Positions 7,491-15,368 of a DNA stretch of 64,000 nucleotides are shown one piece after another. The notes beneath the pieces are model-generated. The model was not told the DNA's origin, did no database searches, and saw only the letters and a list, made by a program, of their open reading frames with translations. How positions within the stretch are numbered: the first letter of the stretch is position 1; each line of letters begins with the position of its first letter. Position numbers and translations under genes: made by a program. The stretch lies in contig CAVTBT010000006.1 of assembly GCA_963733065.1 (NCBI GenBank), forward strand, positions 99,698-163,697. The letters are read 5' to 3'. This stretch comes from CAVTBT01 sp963733065. GTDB taxonomy: Bacteria; Actinomycetota; Thermoleophilia; Gaiellales; Gaiellaceae.

Positions 7491-8279
7491 GTGGAGCCCC
7501 GGTTCGTTCCGCTCGAGTTCGAGCGCCTCTCCGAGGAGCTGCAGCTGGCAGGCTCACGCGCGTTCCTCGAGTCGATGCGGCGGCGGCGCACGGTCCGGCA
7601 TTACTCGACGGCACCCGTCCCGTGGCAGCTCGTCGAGAACGCCGTGGCGGCAGCGGCGACTGCTCCGTCGGGCGCGAACCAGCAGCCGTGGACGTTCGTC
7701 GTCGTGTCGGATCCCGAGACGAAGCGAGTCATCCGCTCGGCTGCCGAGCACGAGGAGCGGCGCAACTACGAGGGCCGGATGTCGCCGGAGTGGATCGAGG
7801 CGCTGCAGCCGCTCGGGACCGACCGGCACAAGCCGCACCTCGAGGACGCTCCCTACGTGATCGTCGTCTTCGAGCAGCCCTACGGCGTCCGGGCGGATGG
7901 CTCGAAGGTGAAGCACTACTACGTGCGGGAGTCGGTCGGCATTGCGGTCGGGCTGCTGCTCGCGGCGTTTCACCACGCGGGGCTGGCGACGCTCACGCAC
8001 ACGCCGAGCCCGATGGGGTTCCTGCGCGAGCTCCTCGGACGTCCCACGAACGAGCGGGCGTTCTGCGTGATCCCGGTTGGCTATCCGGCCGACGACGCGT
8101 TCGTGCCCGACCTCGCGAAGAAGTCCCTCGGGGAGGTGCTGGTCCGCCGGTGCTCCGCGTCTACAGCACGCCGTACTCGACGAACGTCGAACGCGTCGCG
8201 CTGGCCCTCGCCCACAAGGGGCTCGAGGCCGATTACGTCGAGGTGCCGTACGACGACCGGCGCCTCGTCGAGGAGGTGA
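7491..8279 (+). CDS. Nitroreductase-family FMN oxidoreductase
   Basis: The nitroreductase core is clear: RRRRTVRHYSTAPVP with the FMN-contacting Arg residues, then AATAPSGANQQPW (about residues 57-69), VKHYYVRESVGIAVG and the late GLATLTHTPSPMGF. This arrangement resembles the iodotyrosine-deiodinase/BluB-like branch. The core ends near residue 220 (SLGEVLVRR). The remaining 40 or so codons overlap the GST gene out of frame and look like shadow sequence (Arg/Ser/Thr-rich). No earlier stop exists in any frame. Confidence 0.8.
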   Translation: MEPRFVPLEFERLSEELQLAGSRAFLESMRRRRTVRHYSTAPVPWQLVENAVAAAATAPSGANQQPWTFVVVSDPETKRVIRSAAEHEERRNYEGRMSPEWIEALQPLGTDRHKPHLEDAPYVIVVFEQPYGVRADGSKVKHYYVRESVGIAVGLLLAAFHHAGLATLTHTPSPMGFLRELLGRPTNERAFCVIPVGYPADDAFVPDLAKKSLGEVLVRRCSASTARRTRRTSNASRWPSPTRGSRPITSRCRTTTGASSRR

Positions 8280-8764
8280 GCGGCCAGCCTCTCGTCCCCG
8301 TGCTCGTCGACGGTGACGTCACGATCGCGGACTCGCCGCTCATCCTGGCCTACCTCGATGAGCGGCAGCCCGACCCGCCGCTCTTCCCGCGCGACTCGGC
8401 GCGGCGGACCGAGGTCGAGATCTTTCTCGACTGGTTCAACCTCACCTGGAAGCGGGCGCCGAATCTTCTGCACGACGAGGTCACCAAGCCGGCGCCGGAC
8501 GAGTCCCGCGTCGAGGAGCTGGGTGGCCGGGTCACGGCCGCGCTGCCCCGGTTCGAGGCCCTGCTCGCCGCACGCGACTTCCTGATGAGCGACTCGTTCG
8601 GGATCGCCGACGCGACGGCGTTCCCGTTCCTCAAGTACCGCACGGTGTGGGACGAGGGCGACCCGCACCTCTTCCACGAGCTGCTCCGGGACCGGCAGCG
8701 CTCGGGAAGCTATCCCCGGCTCGACGCCTGGATCGACCGCGTCGACGCGATGCCGCGCGCGTGA
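8150..8764 (+). CDS. Glutathione S-transferase-like protein
   Basis: The 204-residue protein has an N-terminal thioredoxin-fold domain starting LRVYSTPYSTNVERVALAL, with the cis-Pro loop (GQPLVPVLVDG) and the ADSPLILAYL motif that binds the gamma-glutamyl group. A helical C-terminal domain follows, containing the conserved Asp capping box (FGIADATAFPFL). GTG at 8150 lies inside the nitroreductase frame. Actinobacteria usually lack glutathione, so the real thiol or function may differ. Confidence 0.78.
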   Translation: MLRVYSTPYSTNVERVALALAHKGLEADYVEVPYDDRRLVEEVSGQPLVPVLVDGDVTIADSPLILAYLDERQPDPPLFPRDSARRTEVEIFLDWFNLTWKRAPNLLHDEVTKPAPDESRVEELGGRVTAALPRFEALLAARDFLMSDSFGIADATAFPFLKYRTVWDEGDPHLFHELLRDRQRSGSYPRLDAWIDRVDAMPRA

Positions 8765-8768
8765 GCTC

Positions 8769-8975
8769 CTAGAGCTCCTCGGGCTCCCGGGCGTCGAGAC
8801 GCTCCTCGAAGCCGCGACGGATCGTCTCGCCGCTTGCGAGCAGCTCGCCGTAGCGCTTGCGGCGCGGCGGCAGCTCGACGACGCGGACGAGCGTGTCGCG
8901 CTCGCCGTGCAGACGGGCATAGGCCGTTGCCTCGTCGAACGGGCGGACCTTCTCGCGGCGGCGGAAGAACGACAC
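8769..8975 (-). CDS. Small basic protein, unknown function
   Basis: The 68-residue frame starts MSFFRRREKVRPFDEATAY and ends in alternating charged residues (RRGFEERLDAREPEEL). GTG at 8975 is preceded, 6 nt away, by a TACACA hexamer (8982-8987). It was separated from the upstream lysozyme-like frame because their characters differ and the lysozyme-like protein has its own TAG at 9022. No family is recognised. Confidence 0.5.
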   Translation of the reverse strand: MSFFRRREKVRPFDEATAYARLHGERDTLVRVVELPPRRKRYGELLASGETIRRGFEERLDAREPEEL

Positions 8976-9021
8976 CGCGCCTGTGTAGCACGTCACGCGG
9001 CCAGGCGGAACCCGCGCGGGT

Positions 9022-9470
9022 CTACCAGGGCTCGCAGGACCAGGGGTCCCAGCTGCGGCCGGAGTCGACGAAGTACCGGTGCGCGGCCGCGCCTGCTGAT
9101 AGGCGGTCGGCCCGTGACCGTAGCGCGAGCGCGCGAACTCGCCCATCTGGAAGAGGCCGAGGTACTGGCCGTTCCGCGCCTGCACGGACAGCCGCGACTC
9201 GCAGCGCGCGACCGCCAGCGCCTCCTCCGCGTCGCGCCCGAACACGGCGCGAATGGCGTGCAGCGGCGACGACCTGCGCAGGCGGGCGGCCAGCGCGCGC
9301 CGCTCGCGTGCCTCGTGGGCGCGATGCCTGCTCATGAGCTCGAGCGTCGTCCACCGAGGCTGCTCGAGTCGCGCGTCGAGCCCCGGCGTCCCGGCGGATC
9401 GCGCGTCGACGTCAGCCGCGGCCGGCATCGCGAGCACGAGGGCGGTCAGGCCCAGGATCACGGTCTTCAG
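9022..9470 (-). CDS. Secreted lysozyme/transglycosylase-like protein, frameshifted
   Basis: A signal peptide is followed by a helical linker and a goose-lysozyme/Rpf-like core: FGRDAEEALAVARCESRLSV (catalytic Glu in CESR), then NGQYLGLFQMGEFARSRYGH. The expected ending AAHRYFVDSGRSWDPWSCEP lies in the next frame, so one G is probably missing from the GC run at 9085-9092. The start is probably CTG at 9468-9470 (MKTVILGLTALVLAMPAAA), 5 nt after a perfect AGGAGG (9476-9481); the GTG at 9461 is 14 nt away. It acts on peptidoglycan outside the membrane. Confidence 0.68.
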
Positions 9471-9503
9471 GGGATCCTCCTGATCGGGGACAGGGGCCGC
9501 AGC

Positions 9504-9521
9504 CCTCCACGGCAGTGGAGG
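9504..9521. promoter_or_regulatory. Hairpin in the leader of the lysozyme-like gene
   Basis: CCTCCAC-GGCA-GTGGAGG is a perfect 7-bp stem 22 nt before the ribosome-binding site. No T-run follows. It does not match the c-di-AMP (ydaO) riboswitch often found before such genes. Confidence 0.35.
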
Positions 9522-9662
9522 TGCCGCTGTCTGTCAGGACGGTGCCCACGCTAGCGAGGCGTCACACGCGCCAGTCGAAAGCCTTACAAAACGCCAAAGG
9601 TCGCGTCACGAGCGTTGTCCCGCTCAGCGACACGAACAAGGCCCCTGCGCCTGGCCTCGGGA

Positions 9663-9733
9663 CTGCGGGACAGGGATTCGAACCCCAACTTCCTGATCCA
9701 GAGTCAGGCGTCCTACCGTTAGACGATCCCGCA
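9663..9733 (-). tRNA. tRNA-Gln (anticodon CTG)
   Basis: The acceptor TGCGGGA pairs fully with TCCCGCA. The D-arm TCTAACGGTAGGA, anticodon arm CCTGA-CTCTGGA-TCAGG and GGGTTCGAATCCC T-arm are intact. The discriminator is G and CCA is not encoded. Confidence 0.95.
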
Positions 9734-9767
9734 ACGGTTCGGCGGCCGATTGTAGCCGACCGATTCG

Positions 9768-10664
9768 TCAGGTCTCGAGCTTGTAGACCGGCACGAGGCG
9801 CTTCTCGGCCTCGGTGTCGATGTGGGCGATCACCTCGACATAGGGCTCGAGGCCCGACCCTCGGAGCTTTGCCTTCAGCAACCCGTCGACCTGGTAGAGG
9901 CCGGACGAGTTGTTCATCACGATCTCGATCTTGACGGGCTTCTCGACGCCGTCCTCGATCCGCACCTCCTCGATCGCGGCGGCCGACAGGGAGTGCATCG
10001 ACACCGATCCCTTCTCGAACGGGATGCGCGAGCGCCCCTTCGCCATGTCGAGCGCGTCGGCAACGCGGAGCAGGCCGGCCTCGAGCGCGAGCGGCTGGCC
10101 GTCGGCGCGGTGGCTCGTGATCGCCTGCAGCACCTCGGAGACGATGACCGTGAGGTCAGGCTCCTCGTAGAGCCCGTCGAGCAGCTCCCGCATCTTCGGC
10201 TCGGCGAGGAAGAGGCTGAAGTCCTCGTGGTGGTGCCGGTGGACGGACATGCCGACGCAGTGCATGAGCGCGGAGAGCGTGACGACCACCTCGGCGTCCT
10301 CCCGCGTCATCCCGTAGTCGCGGACGAGCGACGGCTCGACGCCGTGCTTCATCAGCTGCCGGAGGAGCTTGAGCGCGATGTTGGCGACGATCTGGATGTG
10401 CACCCAGGAGTGGTCGTTGATCTCCAGGCGAACGACGGCGTTCACGTTCGCGACGTGCCACCAGCCCTTGAGCTGGCGATCCTCGTTCGCACGCTCGAGC
10501 AGCCGCCGGAGCGTCCGGTTGCCGCGCACCGGGACGTTGATCCGCATCGCCTCGACGGCCTGCGCAGGCGTCAGCCGTGTCTCGCGGAGCGCCTCGGCCG
10601 GCACGGGCTCGTCGATGCGGTGCTCGGTCTCCTCGTCGAGCTCGTGCGGCTCGGTGTCGCTCAC
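9768..10664 (-). CDS. HD-fold (phosphohydrolase-like) protein with an altered HD motif
   Basis: The 298-residue protein has an N-terminal helical part, an HD-type domain (about residues 80-215) and a C-terminal alpha/beta domain ending VIAHIDTEAEKRLVPVY. The metal-site pattern is visible: an early His in NDHSWVHIQIVANIALKLL, LSALMHCVGMSVHRHHHE where relatives as I know them have HDVGM, and LLRVADALDM. The signature Asp is therefore Cys here. GTG at 10664 is preferred to the longer frame because TACCGT lies 7 nt before it and the upstream codons look non-coding. Confidence 0.72.
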   Translation of the reverse strand: MSDTEPHELDEETEHRIDEPVPAEALRETRLTPAQAVEAMRINVPVRGNRTLRRLLERANEDRQLKGWWHVANVNAVVRLEINDHSWVHIQIVANIALKLLRQLMKHGVEPSLVRDYGMTREDAEVVVTLSALMHCVGMSVHRHHHEDFSLFLAEPKMRELLDGLYEEPDLTVIVSEVLQAITSHRADGQPLALEAGLLRVADALDMAKGRSRIPFEKGSVSMHSLSAAAIEEVRIEDGVEKPVKIEIVMNNSSGLYQVDGLLKAKLRGSGLEPYVEVIAHIDTEAEKRLVPVYKLET

Positions 10665-10671
10665 GCGATGA

Positions 10672-10677
10672 ACGGTA
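10672..10677 (-). promoter_or_regulatory. -10 hexamer TACCGT of the HD-fold gene
   Basis: TACCGT on the minus strand lies 7 nt before GTG 10664. Confidence 0.45.
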
Positions 10678-10719
10678 ACGGCCGGGGAATCGCAGTGCAT
10701 TCCCCGGCCAGTCGTGCGC

Positions 10720-10884
10720 TCACGTGGCGCGCGGCCGCAGGGCTGCGAGCAGCTGCCGGCGGCGGCGGGCGGCGCGGCGGCGCCGGGACGACTGCCGCAT
10801 GGTGCCCGCGGCGAAGTCGCTCGCCAGCTGCTGGTGCCGCTCGTGGGCGAGCCGCGTGCTGGTCTGTGCGTCGAGGATCTGCAC
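10720..10884 (-). CDS. Small basic protein downstream of an ABC exporter
   Basis: The 54-residue protein starts MQILDAQTSTRLAHERHQQL and has an Arg-rich C-terminus (SSRRRRAARRRRQLLAALRP). GTG at 10884 has a purine-rich ribosome-binding site (GGGAGGG at 10891-10897). It follows the ABC exporter genes on the same strand after 75 nt. No family is named. Confidence 0.5.
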   Translation of the reverse strand: MQILDAQTSTRLAHERHQQLASDFAAGTMRQSSRRRRAARRRRQLLAALRPRAT

Positions 10885-10959
10885 TGCCTTCCCTCCCTTC
10901 GTTGCCTGGAGGGTCGCTCGACCGGGTAACGGGCGCCTCACGCGGCGCTCACGCGGCGC

Positions 10960-12765
10960 TCAGGCCACGTCTGCGGCCCAGTCGCCGTACAGGCTCGTGT
11001 AGCGGCCGCGCATGGCGATCAGCTCGTCGTGCGTGCCCTGCTCGACGACGCGGCCGTGCTCCAGCACGACGATGCGGTCCGCATCGCGGATCGTCGACAG
11101 CCGATGGGCGATCACGAACGCCGTGCGGCCCGCGAGCAGCCTGCGTAGCGCGCGTTCGATCTGGCGCTCCGTGGCGATGTCCACCGACGAGGTTGCCTCG
11201 TCCAGGATCAGGATCCGCGGGTCGGCCAGCAGTGCCCGCGCGAAGGCGACGAGCTGCCGCTGGCCGAGCGACAGCCGGAAGCCGCGCTCGCCGAGCTCGG
11301 TGTCGTAGCCGTCAGGCAACCGCTCGACGAACGCGTGGGCGCCGACCGCACGCGCCGCCGCCTCGACTTCGTCACGCGGTGCGTCGGGCCGACCGAAGGC
11401 GATGTTCTGCGCGGCCGTCCCACCGAAGAGGAAGCCCTCCTGCGGCACGATGCCGAGCTGGCGGCGCAGGGACTGCTGCGTGACGTCGCGCAGGTCGTGC
11501 CCGTCGATCGCGATGCGTCCCTCGCGCGGGTCGTAGAAGCGCGCCAGCAGCTTCGCGATCGTCGACTTGCCGGCGCCCGTGTGACCGACGAGCGCCACCG
11601 TGGTGCCGGCCGGCACGTCGAGCTCGATGCCGTGCAGCACCTCCGGGCCGTCGCCGTAGCCGAACCGAACGTCGTCGAAGTGGACGTGGCCGGCGATCCG
11701 CGGCAGGTCCGCTGCGTCGGGCCGGTCGACGGTCTCCGGCTCCTCGTCGAGCACCTCGATGATCTTGTCCATCGCCGCGACGGCCGACAGGAACGTGTTG
11801 TAGAGCTGCGAGAGCTGCTGCACCGGGTCGAAGAAGTTCGACAGGTAGAGCGTGAAGGCGAGGAGCGTGCCGACCGTCACCTCGTCCTCGAGCACGAGCC
11901 AGCCGCCGTAGCCGAGCACGATCGCGGTCGCGATCGAGGACAGGAAGTCGACCGCGGGGAAGTAGAGGCCGTTGAGGATCACGGTCTCGTGGTTCGACTC
12001 GCGGTAGCGCTCGTTGACGCCCCGGAAGCTGCGCTGGTTCTCGGGCTCGCGGGTGAACGACTGGACGACGCGCATGCCGGAGATGTCCTCCGCGAGCGAT
12101 GCCGTCACGAGTCCCAGGCGCTCCCGCACGCGCCGGTAGGCGCGGTTCGAGCGCACGCGGAACCAGGCGGTCGCGAGCGCCATCAGCGGCAGCACGACGA
12201 GGGTCGCCAGCGCGAGGCGCCAGTCGAGCAGGAACAGCACGACCGCCGTTCCCAGCAGGAGCAGCGTGTTCTGGACGAGGCTCGTGACGCCGTCCGTGAC
12301 GAGCTGGTCGAGGGCCTCGACGTCGTTCGTGATGCGGCTCACGATCACGCCCGTCCGGTTGCGCTCGTAGAAGCCGAGCGACAGGCGCTGCAGATGGCGG
12401 AAGAGCCGGTCGCGGAGGTCGGCAAGGACGCGCTCGCCGACCCAGCCCGTGAAGTAGGTCTGGACGCCCGAGAGGGCGAACGTCGCGACGCCCGCGAGCA
12501 GGAAGAGGGCGACGATCCAGGTCAGCGCCTGGAGGTCGCCGTCGGTGATGCCCCGGTCGACGGCGAGCTTGGCGAGGTACGGCGGCGCGAGCGCGACGAG
12601 CGTGAAGGCGATCAGCGTTGCGACGGCTATGGCCGTCCGAGCCTTGTACGGCTGCGCCAGCCGCACGAGCATGCCGAGCCGGCGGCGGCTGCGTCGCCAC
12701 GACCAGTCGTGCACCTGTGCGCCGCGCTCGTCGAGAAGGGATGACCCGGCCTGCCAGATCCTCAC
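10960..12765 (-). CDS. ABC exporter half-transporter, second subunit (MsbA/BmrD type)
   Basis: The 601-residue protein has six N-terminal transmembrane helices (about residues 40-330) and a C-terminal ATPase. Walker A is GHTGAGKST, the signature is LSLGQRQLVAFARA and Walker B ends LILDEATSSVD with the catalytic Glu present. The signature departs from LSGGQ. GTG at 12765 overlaps the upstream stop by 3 nt, so it is co-translated with its partner. The pair should form a heterodimeric drug, lipid or peptide exporter. Its 3' end (10938-10962) contains a short tandem repeat TCACGCGGCGC. Confidence 0.88.
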   Translation of the reverse strand: MRIWQAGSSLLDERGAQVHDWSWRRSRRRLGMLVRLAQPYKARTAIAVATLIAFTLVALAPPYLAKLAVDRGITDGDLQALTWIVALFLLAGVATFALSGVQTYFTGWVGERVLADLRDRLFRHLQRLSLGFYERNRTGVIVSRITNDVEALDQLVTDGVTSLVQNTLLLLGTAVVLFLLDWRLALATLVVLPLMALATAWFRVRSNRAYRRVRERLGLVTASLAEDISGMRVVQSFTREPENQRSFRGVNERYRESNHETVILNGLYFPAVDFLSSIATAIVLGYGGWLVLEDEVTVGTLLAFTLYLSNFFDPVQQLSQLYNTFLSAVAAMDKIIEVLDEEPETVDRPDAADLPRIAGHVHFDDVRFGYGDGPEVLHGIELDVPAGTTVALVGHTGAGKSTIAKLLARFYDPREGRIAIDGHDLRDVTQQSLRRQLGIVPQEGFLFGGTAAQNIAFGRPDAPRDEVEAAARAVGAHAFVERLPDGYDTELGERGFRLSLGQRQLVAFARALLADPRILILDEATSSVDIATERQIERALRRLLAGRTAFVIAHRLSTIRDADRIVVLEHGRVVEQGTHDELIAMRGRYTSLYGDWAADVA

Positions 12766-14516
12766 GCCGTGGCCTCCAGGCCCCCGAGCAGCCCGTGCTC
12801 GTGGAACTCCCGGAAGACCGGGCTCGACTCGAGCAGCTCGCCCTGCGTGCCACGCGCGGCAACGCGCCCGCGTTCGAGCACGACGATCTCGTCCGCGAGC
12901 GCGATCGTCGACAGCCGGTGGGCGATGATGATCGTCGTCCGGCCGCGCATGGCCTCACGCAGGCCTTCGCGGATGAGCGCCTCCGTGGTCGCGTCGACGG
13001 ACGCGGTGGCGTCGTCGAGGATCAGGATCCGCGGGTCGATGAGGAGTGCGCGGGCGATCGCGATCCGCTGGCGCTGGCCGCCGGAGAGCGTGATCCCCCG
13101 CTCGCCGATGACGGTGTCGTAGCCGCTCGGCAGCTCCTCGACGAACTCGTGCGCCTGCGCGGCGCGTGCGGCGGCCACGACCGCCTCGGCCGGCGCGTCG
13201 GGCAGGCCGAAGGCGATGTTGTCCCGGACCGAGGCGGAGAAGAGGAAGGGATCCTGCGAGATGACGCCGATCTCCCGCCTGAGCGAGCGGCGCGTGACGT
13301 CGCGCACGTCGACGCCGTCGACGAGCACGCGGCCGGCCGTGGCGTCGTAGAAGCGGGGCACGAGCGACGCGAGCGTCGTCTTCCCGGAGCCCGTGTGACC
13401 GATGAGCGCCAGCGTGTGGCCGGCCGGAATCTCGAGGTCGACGTCCTCGAGCACGGGACGGCCGGGCTCGTAGCCGAACGACAAGCGGTCGAAGCGGATG
13501 GCGCCGTCGCCGCCCGGCAGCGGACGGGCTCCGGAGCGGTCGGCGATGCCCTCGGGCTCGTCGAGGACGTCGAAGATGCGCTCACCGGAGGCGGTCGCGC
13601 GCTGTGCCTGCCCGATCCACATGCCGAGCATCCGGAGTGGCATGACGAGCATCGCGAGCAGCAGGTTGAACGTGAAGAACGCGCCGATCGTCAGCGACCC
13701 GCTCACGACCATTCGCCCGGCCGCGAGCAGGACGACCCCCTGCGCGACGAGCGGCAGGAAGCTGAGCAGCGGGACGTACAGCGCACGCTGGCGGTTCGCC
13801 CGCAGGCTCTCGTGGAAGACGGCGTCGACCGCGTCTCGGAACCGCTCGGCCCGCCGCTCCTCCTGCGCGAAGGACTTGACGACGTGCACGCCGACGATCG
13901 ACTCCTCGGCGACCGTCGCGACCTCGCCGAGCCGCTGCTGGACGTCGCGCAGCACCGGGTGCGCGATGTGGCTGTAGCGGTAGGCGGACAGGACGAGCAG
14001 CGGCGTGATGGCGACTGCAATCAGGGCGAGACGCCAGTCGATGACAAAGAGCACCACCGTCACCGCGGTGATCGTGATCAGGTGCTGGGCGAAGAAGATG
14101 AGGCCGTAGCCGAGGAAGAAGCGGACGGCCTGCAGGTCGACCGTCGCCCGTGACATCAGCTGGCCCGTCTGGTGCCGGTCGTAGAAGCCGAAGCTCAACC
14201 TGACGAGATGGCCGTAGAGGTCGTCGCGCATGTCGTACTCGACGCCGAGCGCCTGCCGGCCGGAGATGAAGCGGCGGCCGACCATGAACAGCGCCTTCGC
14301 GATGCCGACGGCGACGATCAGCGCGATCAGGACTGCGATCCGGTTGCCGCGGCCCTCGCCCTCGAGCTCGTTGATGACGGCGCCCGTCAGCACGATGGCC
14401 GCGATCGCCGCTCCCTGCGACGCGACGGCGAGCACGGTCGAGACGATGAGCGACGCCCGGTACGGGCGTAGGAAGCCGAGCAGTCGGACGAATGTGCGGC
14501 GATACGGGGCGCTCAC
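12762..14516 (-). CDS. ABC exporter half-transporter, first subunit (BmrC/TM287 type)
   Basis: The 584-residue subunit has six transmembrane helices and an ATPase with Walker A GHTGSGKTT, canonical signature LSGGQRQRIAIARA and Walker B LILDDATASVDA. The usual catalytic Glu is Asp, a mark of the degenerate site in heterodimeric exporters; its partner carries the altered LSLGQ that would complete the same site. GTG at 14516 has TAGCCT 6 nt upstream, indicating a leaderless operon start. Confidence 0.88.
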   Translation of the reverse strand: MSAPYRRTFVRLLGFLRPYRASLIVSTVLAVASQGAAIAAIVLTGAVINELEGEGRGNRIAVLIALIVAVGIAKALFMVGRRFISGRQALGVEYDMRDDLYGHLVRLSFGFYDRHQTGQLMSRATVDLQAVRFFLGYGLIFFAQHLITITAVTVVLFVIDWRLALIAVAITPLLVLSAYRYSHIAHPVLRDVQQRLGEVATVAEESIVGVHVVKSFAQEERRAERFRDAVDAVFHESLRANRQRALYVPLLSFLPLVAQGVVLLAAGRMVVSGSLTIGAFFTFNLLLAMLVMPLRMLGMWIGQAQRATASGERIFDVLDEPEGIADRSGARPLPGGDGAIRFDRLSFGYEPGRPVLEDVDLEIPAGHTLALIGHTGSGKTTLASLVPRFYDATAGRVLVDGVDVRDVTRRSLRREIGVISQDPFLFSASVRDNIAFGLPDAPAEAVVAAARAAQAHEFVEELPSGYDTVIGERGITLSGGQRQRIAIARALLIDPRILILDDATASVDATTEALIREGLREAMRGRTTIIIAHRLSTIALADEIVVLERGRVAARGTQGELLESSPVFREFHEHGLLGGLEATA

Positions 14517-14522
14517 GAAAGC

Positions 14523-14528
14523 AGGCTA
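14523..14528 (-). promoter_or_regulatory. -10 hexamer TAGCCT of the ABC exporter operon
   Basis: TAGCCT on the minus strand lies 6 nt before GTG 14516. Confidence 0.5.
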
Positions 14529-14589
14529 GCGGCCGAGGTCGCAACGAAATCGGCACGGATCGGGCACACCTGCGTGCGGAATACGACAG

Positions 14590-14733
14590 TAGGCTCGAGG
14601 CGTGGGGAGGAGGTCGGCGGCCCAGGGGCGATGTCCGCAACGGACAGGGCCTGAAGCGCCAGCGTCCGGCCACAGTCCCGGTCAGCGCGCGCGGCTACCG
14701 GAGTGCGCTGGACCGTCAGCTGGGCGTGCGTAG
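14590..14733 (+). other. Possible leaderless promoter with a 43-codon frame
   Basis: TAGGCT at 14590-14595 lies exactly 6 nt before GTG 14602, which opens a 43-codon Arg/Pro/Gly-rich frame ending at TAG 14731-14733. The frame runs antisense into the 3' end of the glycosylase gene. It has no recognisable product; the promoter geometry is the only reason to list it. Confidence 0.3.
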
Positions 14734-15330
14734 CCGTCCGAGCTCGGCGTGGACGAGCCCGATCGCGATCGCGAGCTGCTCGCGGTTCGCGACGCTGTTG
14801 AGCCAGCCGCTGGCGCCCGACGGGTGCGGAAGGGGAACGACCGTCGCGTCGCGGTGGCGGAACGTCATGCCCACGGCCGCCGTCACGCTTGTCAGGCCCA
14901 GCAGCTGGCGAAGCGCCAGGCCGCCGACCGTGAGGATCAGCGGCGGCCGCAGCAGCGCGAGCTCCCAGTCGCGCCAGAACGCACAGAGCTGCTGCTCTGC
15001 GGGCGTCGGCGTCCGGTCGCCACGGCCGCTCGGCGCACGTCCGGGATCGCAGCGAGTGACGGACGCGCAGTAGAAGGTCTCGTAGAACGCCGTCTCGTCG
15101 AGCTCGAGCCAGCGGCGGAGCGTCTGGCCTGCCCGGCCACGCCACGGGCGGCGCTCGATGCCCTCCACGATGCCCGGGGCCTGTCCGAGGATGTACGCCA
15201 GTTGTCCCGGCCGTCCCTCGAACACGGGACCGGAGTCGAGCGGATAGCCGGCCTCGGCGCAGGATCGGCAGCGGCGGTTGTCGCGTTGCAGCGAGACGAG
15301 ACTGCGGTAGCGGCTCCGGCGGACGCTCAC
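14716..15330 (-). CDS. Uracil-DNA glycosylase, family 4/5-like (iron-sulfur type)
   Basis: The 204-residue enzyme excises uracil from DNA in base excision repair. The active-site motif GQAPGIVEGIERRPWRGRAG (about residues 48-67) and the late HPSGASGW match the family. Cys pairs in CRSCAEAG and FYCASVTRC fit a [4Fe-4S] cluster. GTG at 15330 is chosen; an ATG 12 nt further upstream lies inside the TAGCAT -10 hexamer. Confidence 0.82.
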   Translation of the reverse strand: MSVRRSRYRSLVSLQRDNRRCRSCAEAGYPLDSGPVFEGRPGQLAYILGQAPGIVEGIERRPWRGRAGQTLRRWLELDETAFYETFYCASVTRCDPGRAPSGRGDRTPTPAEQQLCAFWRDWELALLRPPLILTVGGLALRQLLGLTSVTAAVGMTFRHRDATVVPLPHPSGASGWLNSVANREQLAIAIGLVHAELGRLRTPS

Positions 15331-15340
15331 GGGCGGGAGC

Positions 15341-15362
15341 ATGCTAGGAGCCGCCCTAGACT
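15341..15362. promoter_or_regulatory. Divergent overlapping -10 elements
   Basis: TAGCAT (minus strand, plus bases 15341-15346) serves the glycosylase 10 nt downstream. TAGACT (15357-15362) serves the formiminotransferase gene 6 nt downstream. Only 38 nt separate the two start codons, so the two transcription units must share control DNA. Confidence 0.5.
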
Positions 15363-15368
15363 CAGCGC

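Noticed and set aside
9471..9560. c-di-AMP (ydaO) riboswitch before the lysozyme-like gene
   Set aside because: Such genes often have one, but the conserved riboswitch strings are absent; only one simple hairpin is present.
10938..10962. Tandem TCACGCGGCGC repeat as a mobile or CRISPR-like repeat
   Set aside because: Only two copies, overlapping the stop codon of the ABC gene; low-complexity GC sequence explains it.
12618..14153. Plus-strand frames of about 500 codons across the ABC exporter genes
   Set aside because: Shadow frames; the minus strand carries complete transporter motifs.
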